Counted from the first letter of the stretch, positions 54,203-63,797 are shown. The stretch is DNA of 64,000 nucleotides from Rippkaea orientalis PCC 8801 (GCF_000021805.1 NC_011726.1:620001-684000); one strand, 5' to 3'. The notes: generated by a model from the letters alone, not told the origin. Numbers and translations: made by a program.

Positions 54203-54820
54203 TTATACCAGATTGTCAGGAGTCTTAGGAATAAAACTGGCTAAAATCCCCAAAATTTTAGGAAGATTTGTCAAAGAATATTCCTCTAAATCAATTTTAA
54301 CAGTTTGATTATTCAAGGATAAAAACTGCCAACTTGTTCCTGTTGTTACTACTCCATAAATTGTTTGAATATTATTGTTGACTTTTTGATTAAAAAATTG
54401 TGCCCCTAACATTTCCCCTAAACAGTGGGGAAGTCCTAATTTAAGATTATCATTTTTAGCTTCTATCAAGGTTATGATTGGTGCTTGAACAAATAACTGT
54501 TCTGGGGATAAACTCAGAATAAAATCACAAACTCCTGTTAATCCTTGGCATAAATTAACATTAAATTCAACGCCAGAAAACAAACTAATTTTGTTATCAA
54601 AATGTTTTAATAGAAACACTAAAATTGGCGCAATAATTAACTCAGAACGAGCTTTTTCTGTGCCAATAGCAACCGCTAAACCAATATTATCCTCTAAAAT
54701 ATCTAGCAATAACTGAGAAGGCTTAAGTCGAGGGGCATTATTAAAAATTCCAAGGTCTTCAATAAACGTTAAATTAAAATTATACTTCAGGTCAGCTAAA
54801 TTTAATTGACGATAGGACAT
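54203..54820 (-). CDS. Nuclease-fold-like hypothetical protein, 205 residues
   Basis: A soluble protein of a type common in cyanobacteria and not firmly named. GLTGVCDFILSLSP (about residues 94-107) and ITLIEAKNDNLKLGLPHCLG (about 116-135) give the D...ExK spacing of PD-(D/E)XK nucleases. The following LGEMLGAQFFNQK and YGVVTTGTSWQFLSL match the usual C-terminal part of these putative endonucleases. Activity is unproven. It lies 34 bases upstream of the RNase III-like gene on the same strand and may be co-transcribed with it. Confidence 0.65.
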   Translation of the reverse strand: MSYRQLNLADLKYNFNLTFIEDLGIFNNAPRLKPSQLLLDILEDNIGLAVAIGTEKARSELIIAPILVFLLKHFDNKISLFSGVEFNVNLCQGLTGVCDFILSLSPEQLFVQAPIITLIEAKNDNLKLGLPHCLGEMLGAQFFNQKVNNNIQTIYGVVTTGTSWQFLSLNNQTVKIDLEEYSLTNLPKILGILASFIPKTPDNLV

Positions 54821-54966
54821 TCGTTATTTCTCCTTAAAACTTTATTAAAAAAATCATTTCAATGACTCATCTATGCTAGTAAAAAAGAGACTTAAAAAAA
54901 CAGCGATCGCTCTCCCATTTAAGATAAAATTGTAGAATAAGTAACTCCTAAACTCTTCAGTGCACC

Positions 54967-57051
54967 ATGATCCGCAATCGCATCCCTAGCCCAACTCACC
55001 CCCTTGGTGCTACAGTATCTCCTGATGGGGTTAATTTCTGTATTTTTTCCAAACACGCTACAAGCATCGAATTGCTCTTATTTGATGAACCCAACGCCCC
55101 CCAACCCTCCAAAACCATCAAATTAGACCGTAAAACTAACCGTATCCACTACTATTGGCACATTTTCGTTCCAGGGTTAAAAGCGGGACAAGTTTACGCT
55201 TATCGGGTTCATGGCCCCTACGAACCACAAAACGGTCATCGATTTGATCCTAGCAAAGTTCTCTTAGATCCTTATGGTAAAGCCATTGTTGGCTCATCTA
55301 TTTATAACCGAGATGCTGCCGCACGACCTGGAGATAACTGTGCCCAAGCATTACGCAGCGTTGTTGTGGATAATAGTACCTACAACTGGGAAGGGGATCA
55401 ACCCCTGAACACTCCCTACTCCGAAACCATCATCTATGAGATGCACGTTGGAGGGTTTACCCGTCACCCCAATTCAGGAACCCCAGAGGAAAAACGGGGA
55501 ACCTTTGCCGGACTCATTGAAAAAATTCCCTATCTCAAAAGTTTAGGCATTACCGCCGTAGAATTACTTCCCGTACACTATTTTGATCCCGAAGACTGTC
55601 CCCCTGGACTGACCAATTATTGGGGGTATAGTACCATTAACTTCTTTACTCCCCATCGTAGCTACAGTTCCGACAAAAGTCCCCTCGGTCCAATTAATGA
55701 ATTTCGGGACATGGTAAAAGCGTTACATCGAGAGGGTATTGAAGTCATCCTAGACGTAGTATTTAACCACACGGCTGAAGGGGACGACCGAGGACCAACC
55801 CTTTCCTTTCGGGGAATAGATAATGCTACTTACTACATCCTAGAAGATAAGGATCTGAGCGGTTACACGAATTATAGCGGGTGTGGTAACACTTTTCGAG
55901 GTAATCATCCCATTGTTGCCCGTCTCATCCTTGAATCACTGCATTACTGGGTGTCAGAAATGCACGTTGATGGGTTTCGCTTTGACTTAGCCTCTATCCT
56001 AACCAGAGATACCAGTGGTCATCCCATCAAAGATCGTCAAGCATTGGATTTATTGTGGGTTATTGAATCCGATCCCATTTTAGCAGGGACTAAACTCATT
56101 GCAGAAGCTTGGGATGCAGCCGGACTCTATGATGTGGGACGTTTTGTGGAATTAGCGGACTGGTTTGCTGAGTGGAATGGTCCCTTTCGGGATGATGTCC
56201 GTCGCTTCGTTCGTGCAGAACCCGGAATAGTGGGTAAGTTAGCCGCACGAATTTTAGGAAGTCCTGATATCTACCATCGCACCGAAATTGATATTAACCG
56301 TAGTATTAACTTTGTGACTTGTCATGATGGGTTTAGTTTGGCTGATCTCGTTTCCTATAACCAAAAGCATAATGAGGCGAACCGAGAAAATAACCGCGAT
56401 GGGTCTAATGATAACTTTAGCTGGAACTGCGGGGTAGAAGGAGAAACAGAAAACCCGCAAATTAGAGCCCTACGCTTGCAACAGATCAAAAATTTCCTAA
56501 CCATTCTCTTTATTTCCCAAGGAACCCCCATGATTTTGATGGGAGATGAAGTTGCTCGAACTCGTAAGGGGAATAATAATGTTTATTGCCAAGATAATGA
56601 GTTAAGTTGGTTTGATTGGGATGATGTAGAGCGACAATTTGATTTATGGTGCTTTTTACGCAAGATAATTCATTTTACCCAAGGGTTACAACTTTTCCGC
56701 CAAGAAGAACGCTTAGTCGTCGGTTCAAGTCATAATCATCCCCATATTACCTGGCATGGCGCGATATTGGGTAAACCAGACTGGTCTACTGAGTCTCGAC
56801 AGTTAGCGTTTAGTTTAAGTCATCCTGAAGCGAATGAATACTTGCACGTTATTCTTAATGCTCATTGGGAGGGTCTCGATTTTGAGTTACCTCCGCTTAA
56901 CCATGATAAATGTTGGCATCGTATTATTGATACGGCATTACCTTTATCGAAGAGTTTTTGTGAATTGGATGCGGCTGATCCCATCTCTGATAACAAATAT
57001 TATGTACACGGACGAGCTTCTGTGGTGTTGATGGTTAAACCGAGATCGTAG
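54967..57051 (+). CDS. glgX: Glycogen debranching enzyme GlgX
   Basis: A 694-residue GH13_11 enzyme. It has an N-terminal CBM48-like domain (residues 8-105, HPLGATVSPDGVNFCIFSKH) and then the catalytic barrel with VILDVVFNHTAEGD, VDGFRFDLAS (nucleophile Asp), LIAEAWDAAGLY (acid/base Glu) and VTCHDGFSLADLVSYN (third Asp). The C-terminal beta domain starts near 590. It hydrolyses alpha-1,6 branches of glycogen, freeing short malto-oligosaccharides for catabolism in the dark. It is monocistronic. Confidence 0.95.
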   Translation: MIRNRIPSPTHPLGATVSPDGVNFCIFSKHATSIELLLFDEPNAPQPSKTIKLDRKTNRIHYYWHIFVPGLKAGQVYAYRVHGPYEPQNGHRFDPSKVLLDPYGKAIVGSSIYNRDAAARPGDNCAQALRSVVVDNSTYNWEGDQPLNTPYSETIIYEMHVGGFTRHPNSGTPEEKRGTFAGLIEKIPYLKSLGITAVELLPVHYFDPEDCPPGLTNYWGYSTINFFTPHRSYSSDKSPLGPINEFRDMVKALHREGIEVILDVVFNHTAEGDDRGPTLSFRGIDNATYYILEDKDLSGYTNYSGCGNTFRGNHPIVARLILESLHYWVSEMHVDGFRFDLASILTRDTSGHPIKDRQALDLLWVIESDPILAGTKLIAEAWDAAGLYDVGRFVELADWFAEWNGPFRDDVRRFVRAEPGIVGKLAARILGSPDIYHRTEIDINRSINFVTCHDGFSLADLVSYNQKHNEANRENNRDGSNDNFSWNCGVEGETENPQIRALRLQQIKNFLTILFISQGTPMILMGDEVARTRKGNNNVYCQDNELSWFDWDDVERQFDLWCFLRKIIHFTQGLQLFRQEERLVVGSSHNHPHITWHGAILGKPDWSTESRQLAFSLSHPEANEYLHVILNAHWEGLDFELPPLNHDKCWHRIIDTALPLSKSFCELDAADPISDNKYYVHGRASVVLMVKPRS

Positions 57052-57329
57052 TAATATCCAATCGGGTTTAGCTTTGCTACAAATGATAGAGGCCATAGGG
57101 TGTAGGGGGTGGGGAAAAATTAGAACACAAGCGGCTAATTTTGTGCCAACAAAAGCTCATCGATTCTAACTAATGTTATTTAACGTCGAGGGAAGTTTGG
57201 GTATCTGATTAGATTTTCACGACACCCCACACCCCATAACCTGTCTACACTTTAACCTCCTTGTCACCCCCTCAGAACGGGGATTTTAAAGCCCCGCTCC
57301 AAAAACTTTCCGTTTTCAAAGGCAGGGTT

Positions 57330-57512
57330 TTATTCCCAATTTTTCTGATAAGTTGTGATACCTGCCCAACGTCCGATGGGATCTGTTGCCGTAACTAATG
57401 TTCCTTTACCTGTCGTCAAATTAATACGGATTAATTGACCATCTTGAAAGAACGTGGAATTTGCCTGGATTATCGCCGACAAAGTATTGAGCCAGATTGT
57501 AGATTGGCTTAA
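57330..57512 (-). pseudogene. C-terminal gene fragment of about 60 codons
   Basis: A minus-strand frame with clear protein character but no start: LSQSTIWLNTLSAIIQANST, FFQDGQLIRINLTTGKG, TLVTATDPIGRWAGITTY, QKNWE and stop. The DGQLIRINLTTG part resembles a beta-propeller blade of secreted proteins. Upstream it ends at a stop beside the hairpin at 57531. The rest of the gap 57052-57591 shows no gene. It is inferred to be the remnant of a deleted gene. Confidence 0.55.
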
Positions 57513-57530
57513 TTAAATTAACAAAAGCTA

Positions 57531-57552
57531 TAGGGTGGGATTACCCACCCTA
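57531..57552. repeat. TAGGGTGGG/CCCACCCTA hairpin (dispersed hairpin, copy 7)
   Basis: TAGGGTGGG-ATTA-CCCACCCTA, a perfect 9-bp stem, 40 bases past the corA stop on the minus strand. It fits a corA terminator or a stabilising hairpin. Confidence 0.65.
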
Positions 57553-57591
57553 GGTTGATTAATAACCCCATACTTGATTGAGTCTACGCTA

Positions 57592-58749
57592 TTAACTGCT
57601 TTCCTGTTTTTTCGTAGCATAAAATGGCTCAAACCATCCTCTTCGCCAAAAGAAATAAATTAAACCACCAGCAATAACTGCCATTCCCCCTAGGGTAATA
57701 AAATAACTCCATCTTCCATGCAGTTCGGGCATATGTTCAAAGTTCATTCCATAAACTCCGGCCACAAACGTTAAGGGAATAAAGATGGTCGAAATAACCG
57801 TTAAAAGTTGCATAACTTCATTCATTTTATTGCTCATGGAAGATAGATAAACATCCATCAAACTTGAGGCTAATTCTCGATAGGTTTCGACAATATCTAA
57901 GAGTTGAATGGCATGATCATAGCAGTCTCGAAAATAGATTTTATTCTCAGGATTAATCAGAGTAGTGTCTTCGCGTACTAGCAGATTGGTTACATTGCGT
58001 AATGGCCAAATAGCGCGACGAAGGGATAATAATTCCCGTCGGACTGTATAGATTTCTTCGAGGTAGCTAGGGTTAGGTCGCAAAACTAATTGATCTTCTA
58101 AGGTTTCGATGCGATCGCCATATTTTTCTAACACGGGAAAATAACCGTCAATAATCGAATCTAAGAGAAGATAGGTTAAATAATCCGTTCCTGCTTGCCG
58201 GACTTTTCCTTGATTTGTCCGAATCCGTTCACGCACAATATCAAAACAGTCTTCAATTTCTTCTTCTTGGAAGGTTAAGAGATAACTTTTTCCTAACACA
58301 AATCCTACTTGTTCACTATGAAATCCTTGCTCATCGGGATGGGAAAAAACCATCTGAACAATAATCATTAATTGCTCGTTATAATCTTCTACTTTCGGGC
58401 GTTGGGGAACATTAACTACGTCTTCTAAAAGCAGAGGATGGAGCTTAAAAATATCGCCAATTTGCTTGAGAATTGTTTCACTTCCTAACCCTTGAACATC
58501 CATCCAAGAAACCGTATTTGTCCCTAAATAGGGAGTTAAAGCTTTGGGCGAAACATCTACCTTCCGAACCGCATGATTTTCGTCGTAATCAATCAAAATA
58601 ATGCGCGAGGGTTTGGCATCGGGTTCAATGGCTAGGGTTCCTGGTTCGCTCCCGGGTTCATCATAGAAGTAGTCAAAATAATCTTGTTCTTCTTCTTCTA
58701 AATCAACTTCAGGAATCAGTTGGGGATCTAAGGTATGAAAATGAGTCAT
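57592..58749 (-). CDS. corA: CorA-type magnesium/cobalt transporter
   Basis: A 385-residue protein. It has a long soluble N-terminal domain with an acidic start (EEEEQDYFDYFYDEPGS) and a helical stalk (about 220-320), then two C-terminal membrane helices joined by the selectivity loop YGMNFEHMPE (about 338-347). The GMN motif is diagnostic. The C-terminus ends with a basic segment after the second helix. CorA forms pentameric Mg2+ channels in the inner membrane. No regulatory Mg2+ leader is evident upstream. Confidence 0.93.
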   Translation of the reverse strand: MTHFHTLDPQLIPEVDLEEEEQDYFDYFYDEPGSEPGTLAIEPDAKPSRIILIDYDENHAVRKVDVSPKALTPYLGTNTVSWMDVQGLGSETILKQIGDIFKLHPLLLEDVVNVPQRPKVEDYNEQLMIIVQMVFSHPDEQGFHSEQVGFVLGKSYLLTFQEEEIEDCFDIVRERIRTNQGKVRQAGTDYLTYLLLDSIIDGYFPVLEKYGDRIETLEDQLVLRPNPSYLEEIYTVRRELLSLRRAIWPLRNVTNLLVREDTTLINPENKIYFRDCYDHAIQLLDIVETYRELASSLMDVYLSSMSNKMNEVMQLLTVISTIFIPLTFVAGVYGMNFEHMPELHGRWSYFITLGGMAVIAGGLIYFFWRRGWFEPFYATKKQESS

Positions 58750-58790
58750 AAGCTGTTAACCGTTGAAGATTTCTAGGGGTGATACTATTA

Positions 58791-59288
58791 TCAATTAAGG
58801 GTTCGTCCAACAATAATTATATCCCGTTCCATTCCATCTAATTGAGCTACTTTAGGCAAATAGCCCCATTGTTGAAATTGATGCTTAATAAAGAGATTTA
58901 AACTCGGTTGATTATGGGCAAAAATAAATCCCAAAAGAGTATTTAAGTCTAAGTTAGGAGCTTTTTCTATGGCTTGTTTTAGAAGTTTTTTGCCAATTCC
59001 TTGCCGTTGATAATTCGGGCAGATGTAAAGGCTAATTTCGGCAGTTTTATCATAGGCAGCACGACCATAATAAAAGGATTGAAACCCAAGCCATCCAGCA
59101 ATTGTATCATCAATTTCCATCACCCAGAGGGGACGATGATGGGGAGAATGTTCATAAAACCATTTTAGTCGGCTTTCTACGGTAATTGGGTTAAGATCTC
59201 CCGTCGCTATTCGACTGGGAATACTGGCATTGTAAATATTAACAATAGTCGCTAAATCTGATTCAGTGGCATCTCTAATTTTTTCCAT
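58791..59288 (-). CDS. GNAT N-acetyltransferase (phosphinothricin acetyltransferase-like)
   Basis: A 165-residue GNAT protein. IRDATESDLATIVNIYNASI (residues 4-23), a central WVMEIDDTIAGWLGFQ, and the acetyl-CoA-binding QRQGIGKKLLKQA (about 94-106) define the fold, with the closest resemblance to the PAT/MnaT group, which acetylates phosphinothricin, methionine sulfone or similar. The start lies 10 bases after the NYN gene's stop, so the two form an operon. Confidence 0.85.
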   Translation of the reverse strand: MEKIRDATESDLATIVNIYNASIPSRIATGDLNPITVESRLKWFYEHSPHHRPLWVMEIDDTIAGWLGFQSFYYGRAAYDKTAEISLYICPNYQRQGIGKKLLKQAIEKAPNLDLNTLLGFIFAHNQPSLNLFIKHQFQQWGYLPKVAQLDGMERDIIIVGRTLN

Positions 59289-59298
59289 AATTAACTCC

Positions 59299-60003
59299 TT
59301 ATTTTAGCCTTATTGTCAGATGAGAGCGGCTTTTTTTGACTTCAAATATTCCCATTGATTCTACCAGTTCACTCAATTTTTTGTATCCATAATTTCTAGA
59401 ATCAAAAGAAGGAGATAGCTTGGTTAATTGAGAGCCAATAGGTCCTAAATGTGCCCATCCATCTTCATCGGCAACGGCATCGTAAGCACTCTTTAAAAGT
59501 TCAATTAAGGCTTTATTGCCTTTGAGATCTTGACTTTTTGACGTTTGCTGATTCTCTAGAATATCAGTATAAATAAATTTATTGCAAGCAACCACAAAAG
59601 CGGATGGTGTTTTCTGTTTTTCACCAAATCCATAAACAATTAATCCTGACTCTCGAATACGAGAGGCTAAACGGGTAAAATCGCTATCACTCGAAACTAG
59701 ACAAAATCCATCAAAATTGCCTGTATACAGTAAATCCATGGCATCAATAATCAAAGCACTATCGGTTGAATTTTTTCCCATGGTATACTTAAATTGCTGC
59801 ATGGGTTGAATAGCAAATTTATTTAATTGATTTTTCCAGCTATTCAACTGATTGCTTGTCCAATCGCCATAGATTCGTTTAACATTAGCGGTTCCATATT
59901 TAGCGATTTCTTGTAACAAAGCTTCAATAACACTGGCACTTACATTGTCAGCATCAATTAAAACAGCTAATCGTTTATTACTAGATAAAGGTTCAGCAAG
60001 CAT
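59299..60003 (-). CDS. NYN-domain RNase-like protein with LOTUS domain
   Basis: A 234-residue protein. The PIN-like NYN domain covers about residues 10-150: RLAVLIDADN with Asp17 and Asp19, NSTDSALIIDAMDLLYTGNF and LVSSDSDFTRLASRIRESG. The acidic residues of a metal-dependent nuclease are in place. The C-terminal 70 residues (about 160-232) are an OST-HTH/LOTUS RNA-binding domain (ALIELLKSAYDAVADEDGWA ... YKKLSELVESMGIFEV). This pairing is known in bacteria, and its RNA targets are unknown. It is first in an operon with the GNAT gene. Confidence 0.88.
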   Translation of the reverse strand: MLAEPLSSNKRLAVLIDADNVSASVIEALLQEIAKYGTANVKRIYGDWTSNQLNSWKNQLNKFAIQPMQQFKYTMGKNSTDSALIIDAMDLLYTGNFDGFCLVSSDSDFTRLASRIRESGLIVYGFGEKQKTPSAFVVACNKFIYTDILENQQTSKSQDLKGNKALIELLKSAYDAVADEDGWAHLGPIGSQLTKLSPSFDSRNYGYKKLSELVESMGIFEVKKSRSHLTIRLK

Positions 60004-60162
60004 TCTTTCCTATGGGCTAAAATTAAACTCTCTATAAGTATTTAGACAACCTTCAAGTTTATTTAAGTTGATAAAAGGGAATTTATTCTTCTCCTAAATA
60101 CTTATTTATTTATCATTTTAGTCTCTAGTTATCAAGCTCATTTTTTCGGTTATCAATCACTG

Positions 60163-60585
60163 CTAAACCTGTTGACTAATGGCTTTTCGATATAATTTTT
60201 GAATCGCCTTTAATACCTTATCAACAGCCGATTTAGGAGACTCTTCAGCCGGATCAAGTAATTGTAATTTGGTTAAGAATTGGGCTTCTTGCATCTGAAC
60301 ATCTCCATCACTATAGATTAAAGCACTCAGAGTTTCCAACAATTCTTGATAGTCTTCTTTAGTGGGATTTTCTCCTAAATATTCCTCTAACCATTGATAA
60401 CATTGGGAGGGTTGAATGGGTTTCAATTCATATAAAAGATTTTTGATCTCTTTATCATCAGCAATTCCTTGATTAGTTGCCATCCGATGTAAATAGTCTC
60501 GTTCTTCTTTTTGAATCAATCCATCAATCCACGCAACACCGATGAGAATTTTGAAAAGTTGTTTATGTTTGTGATCGTTTTTCAT
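60163..60585 (-). CDS. TerB-family protein
   Basis: The start MKNDHKHKQLFK at 60585 is preferred over a TTG at 60603. About 140 residues, all helical: LIGVAWIDGLIQKEERDYLH (about 13-32) and LSALIYSDGDVQMQEAQFLT (about 87-106) are the two acidic DG...E motifs of TerB-like (tellurite-resistance/DjlA-type) domains, which bind metal. Stand-alone copies are frequent in cyanobacteria and are not linked to tellurite. It is monocistronic. Confidence 0.8.
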   Translation of the reverse strand: MKNDHKHKQLFKILIGVAWIDGLIQKEERDYLHRMATNQGIADDKEIKNLLYELKPIQPSQCYQWLEEYLGENPTKEDYQELLETLSALIYSDGDVQMQEAQFLTKLQLLDPAEESPKSAVDKVLKAIQKLYRKAISQQV

Positions 60586-60667
60586 GGTTAAACCTAAACT
60601 CAATTGTTATGATCTTATCTTGGCTAATTTCTATGATGAAGGATTTTGTAACCGAATGGGGATTCTG

Positions 60668-62023
60668 TCAACCTTTCTTTAACTTCACCATGAAAAATCC
60701 ATCCATGTCCTGTTGATGAGGTAAAATTTTTATCGATCCTGATGCTGTCATCCACTTAGCTACGGGTGAATTAGGAGAGGGGACATCAATCTTCCAATGG
60801 GGATGGGAAGCAAGGAAGTGTTCAATAACTCCTTCATTTTCTTGATAAGTTAAAGTACAAGTAGCATAGACTAAAATCCCTTGGGGTTTGACCCAATTAG
60901 CTGTCGTTTCTAATAATTCTTTCTGTAAAATAGCCAATTCTTCGATCTTTTCTGGGGTTTGTCGCCAACGAATATCAGGGTGTCGGTGTAGGGTTCCCAG
61001 TCCTGAACAGGGTGCATCCACTAAGACGCGATCAGCAATTCCCTGAAATTGGTCTAATTGACGACTATCTCCCGTAACGATTTTAATTGAGTTTAGCTGC
61101 AATCGTTCCTTATTGGCTGACAATTTTTTCAAGCGGGAGGCATAGCGATCGCAAGCCCAAATTGTTCCTTGATCCCCCATTAATTCAGCAATATGGGTGG
61201 TTTTTCCCCCTGGTGCAGCACAGGCATCGATAATCACCTCCGATGGCTGAGGATCAAGTAAATGGCTCACCAATTGAGCACTGCTATCTTGTACCGTCCA
61301 CCATCCCTCTTTAAATCCGGGTAAATCTTGAATCGCTCCCGTTTTACCCTGTAATCTTAATCCTTGGGGGATCTCTAACGGCATTAGCGTCAGATTTCCT
61401 TGGCTTAAGGTCGTTTTAACTTCCTCTAAGGTCGTTTTTAAAGGATTAATCCGGATATCTAAGACAGGAGGTTGATTAAACCAATTACATAATTCTTCGG
61501 TGGTTTCTAGTCCCCATTGTTCTAACCACAGTTTAATCATGAAATCAGGAAAACTATAGAGAACCCCTAATCTTGAGATGGGATCATCGGGTAAGATTAG
61601 AGGGTCATTGTTTTCTTGAGCAAGGCGAATATATTGCCGTAAAATGCCATTAACCACCCCCGAAAGCCGTTGTAAGCTATTTTCTTTGGCCAAGTTAACG
61701 GCAGTATTCACCGCCGCAGAAGGGGGAATTTGGCTTAAATAACGCAGTTGATAGAGTCCAATATAAAGGATCAGACGTAAATCCGGAGGTTGTTGGTGGG
61801 AGGCTTTTTTCCCCAACTGATCAATCAGGGTATCAAGGGTTCGTTTGCGTCGGACGATCCCATAGACTAATTCGGTGACTAAAGCGCGATCGCTGCCACT
61901 AAGATCGGTTGATTTTAAACCGCGATCAATCGCTATATCCGTGAAAGTTCCTCGTCTTTCAATCTCACGGAGAATTACCAAGGCCAAGGGACGCGCATGG
62001 GTTATCTGATCTGAGTTTGACAT
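60668..62023 (-). CDS. rsmB: 16S rRNA (cytosine-967-C5)-methyltransferase
   Basis: A 451-residue protein with an N-terminal NusB-like RNA-binding domain (residues 1-140, VILREIERRGTFTDIAID; VYGIVRRKRTLDTLID) and a C-terminal Rossmann methyltransferase: VIIDACAAPGGKTTHIAELM (SAM binding), RVLVDAPCSGLGTLHRHPD with one catalytic Cys, and YATCTLTYQENEGVI with the other. It methylates C967 of 16S rRNA. It is a single gene, not in an fmt/def operon here. Confidence 0.94.
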   Translation of the reverse strand: MSNSDQITHARPLALVILREIERRGTFTDIAIDRGLKSTDLSGSDRALVTELVYGIVRRKRTLDTLIDQLGKKASHQQPPDLRLILYIGLYQLRYLSQIPPSAAVNTAVNLAKENSLQRLSGVVNGILRQYIRLAQENNDPLILPDDPISRLGVLYSFPDFMIKLWLEQWGLETTEELCNWFNQPPVLDIRINPLKTTLEEVKTTLSQGNLTLMPLEIPQGLRLQGKTGAIQDLPGFKEGWWTVQDSSAQLVSHLLDPQPSEVIIDACAAPGGKTTHIAELMGDQGTIWACDRYASRLKKLSANKERLQLNSIKIVTGDSRQLDQFQGIADRVLVDAPCSGLGTLHRHPDIRWRQTPEKIEELAILQKELLETTANWVKPQGILVYATCTLTYQENEGVIEHFLASHPHWKIDVPSPNSPVAKWMTASGSIKILPHQQDMDGFFMVKLKKG

Positions 62024-62124
62024 ATTTTTGCCCTAAAGCTCTACCCTTATCGGCGATTACAGGGACATTATATAAATGAGTTCGGGTGTTTGTTGTAGCG
62101 ATCACCCATTTTAATTAAGCTATT

Positions 62125-62188
62125 GTAGGGTCGGCAAAGAGATAAAATCACAACGAATTGATCAATGCTGAAAATTTGCCTACCCTAC
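62125..62188. repeat. GTAGGGTCGGCAAA/TTTGCCTACCCTAC hairpin (dispersed hairpin, copy 8)
   Basis: 14-base arms with one mismatch around a 36-base spacer, in the gap between rsmB and the small secreted-protein gene, 4 bases beyond the latter's stop. Confidence 0.65.
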
Positions 62189-62191
62189 GGA

Positions 62192-62572
62192 TTAAAAATT
62201 AATAAGAGGAAGTCGCATACTTGGACGTTGAACCTCTCCTAAACTAGCATCGTGTTCTGGTAACGTCACATTAAGACCATCCCGCTTAGCTTCGTAAGGC
62301 GTTTTCTCAACCATATATTGACTTCTTTTGTCAGGATTTTCATCGGTTGAAGTATATTCCCCTCCAACCCCTCCTAACCATTCCTCACGGGTTTTGGCTT
62401 CTGTTCCCCCTAAATCTTGAACCGTTCCCCTATGAATTTCTAAGGGTTTCGGGTCAGTAATAACCTCTTCTTGGGCTAAGGCCGCCGTTGAAACTGCCAT
62501 GCTTCCCAATGCTAAAGTCATTAGTGTTATACTAATTTTGATTAAGTAGGATAAACTACTAGAAATAGACAT
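62192..62572 (-). CDS. Small exported hypothetical protein, 126 residues
   Basis: A signal peptide occupies residues 1-33 (hydrophobic core then AALA before QEEV). The mature part is polar and probably unstructured, with Gly/Glu/Thr runs (GTVQDLGGTEAKTREEW, LGGVGGEYTSTDENPDKRS) and ends SMRLPLINF. No cysteine is present. Not a family I can name; probably periplasmic or outer-membrane associated. Confidence 0.6.
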   Translation of the reverse strand: MSISSSLSYLIKISITLMTLALGSMAVSTAALAQEEVITDPKPLEIHRGTVQDLGGTEAKTREEWLGGVGGEYTSTDENPDKRSQYMVEKTPYEAKRDGLNVTLPEHDASLGEVQRPSMRLPLINF

Positions 62573-62975
62573 GATAATTACCTAATTTTCACAATTAATT
62601 GATCGGCGATTTGTTCGCCTTCCTCCTCTAGAGAATTTTCTCAGACACCACACCCATTATTGTGACAACATTGAGTAACTTTAACTCAATTTTGAGTAAA
62701 ATATCCTCAATTATTAAACACAATTTATTGCTTAACACTTCAATCAATTCTATTATGTAATCACCAGAGATTTCAGATCTATTAAAAGAAACCAAAATTA
62801 ACTTTTCCCATGATTCAATCGTAGTTGACAGCAGCAAAAATCAGGTTTAGGGGATGGCAAAAGCTGCGCGGCAGTCGAAACAATCGGTATCGACTTTTGC
62901 CTTTAGCATGACTTGTAGCGGTTTCCCCTATACCGTCTTTTGAAACAAGACTCAGTTAATCGAAAATGATAGGGA
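62573..62975. other. 403-bp region without a convincing gene
   Basis: A 69-codon minus-strand frame (62628-62837) exists but has only a TTG start, no ribosome-binding site and an Ile/Leu-rich composition like AT-rich noncoding DNA. No hairpin repeat of the dispersed type is seen. Confidence 0.4.
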
Positions 62976-63299
62976 TTAACTGGTTGCTTCAGCCGTTTGT
63001 TGGGTAGCCGGTTTAACGCTTCTGCGAGAAGTTGAACGAGTGGTTTGGGAGGCTTCGATAGGAGTAAACTCGATATGGTTGAGTAGGGTAGTCACAAAGG
63101 CAAATACTAAAAAAGGTAATGATAGCACCAACACCAGTCCCACCACTGCTAGAGCGTAAATTTGGCGGGTACTACTCCATAATCCCAAGGCACTCGCTAA
63201 AGTTAAGAAAATAACGATTAACCAAACGATAATTTGACCGTAGACATCCCCAAAGGTAAGGGTACAGACCATGCGGTAATTTTGAGCTTCTTTGTCCAT
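62976..63299 (-). CDS. Small membrane protein, 107 residues
   Basis: Two to three hydrophobic segments (about residues 20-42, 48-75) flanked by a short polar N-terminus and a Ser/Thr/Arg-rich tail (QTTRSTSRRSVKPATQQ) that should be cytoplasmic. I do not recognise the family; similar small membrane proteins occur in other cyanobacteria. It is a single gene. Confidence 0.6.
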   Translation of the reverse strand: MDKEAQNYRMVCTLTFGDVYGQIIVWLIVIFLTLASALGLWSSTRQIYALAVVGLVLVLSLPFLVFAFVTTLLNHIEFTPIEASQTTRSTSRRSVKPATQQTAEATS

Positions 63300-63797
63300 T
63301 GTTTAAAGTCTCGTGAAAATCTGCTTCTGATGTTCTACGTTAATACTGAAGATTTGGGATGAGTCTATATTTAAAGATTTTTATAAAGTATCGCAATATG
63401 ATGTTACAATTTATCCCTTCTATGTCAGAATATCTTAACTGAAAAAGGAAAATAAATAAAGAAATTGTTAAAAATAATAGAGAGAAGAAATATTAGCGTT
63501 TACCCTAAATGATTAGGGGTTATGAGTAGGTCAGTATAAATAAAGGTAGGGTAGGCATTGCCTACCAAAAAGCAGCAAATCCTCATGCAAAGATTATTGT
63601 GGGCATTGCGCACCCTACAGATATTGTTCATTTAATTATGCCGACCGGCTTAACGTGAAAAATTACTGGTGATTATTAGGGGTTGTCAATAATCAATTCT
63701 GATGAAATTCGGGATCTTTAAGACAAATTATCAAAGGTCGTAATAGGCTATAAAGCGAAGCAATTATTATTTTGATCCGATGGAGGTTATTTTCCCT
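63300..63797. other. 498-bp intergenic region with hairpin repeats
   Basis: No coding frame is evident. It contains GGTAGGC-ATT-GCCTACC (63550-63566) and a GGGCATTGCGCACCCTAC half-copy (63601-63617), both variants of the dispersed hairpin. The ribosome-binding site GGAGG for the next gene is at 63782-63786. Confidence 0.5.
63550..63566. repeat. GGTAGGC/GCCTACC hairpin (dispersed hairpin, copy 9)
   Basis: A 7-bp perfect stem with a 3-base loop, preceded by GTAGG like the other copies, 230 bases before the VWA gene. Confidence 0.55.

Noticed and set aside
62628-62837. 69-codon minus frame
   Set aside because: TTG start without ribosome-binding site; Ile/Leu/Val-rich translation expected from AT-rich noncoding DNA.
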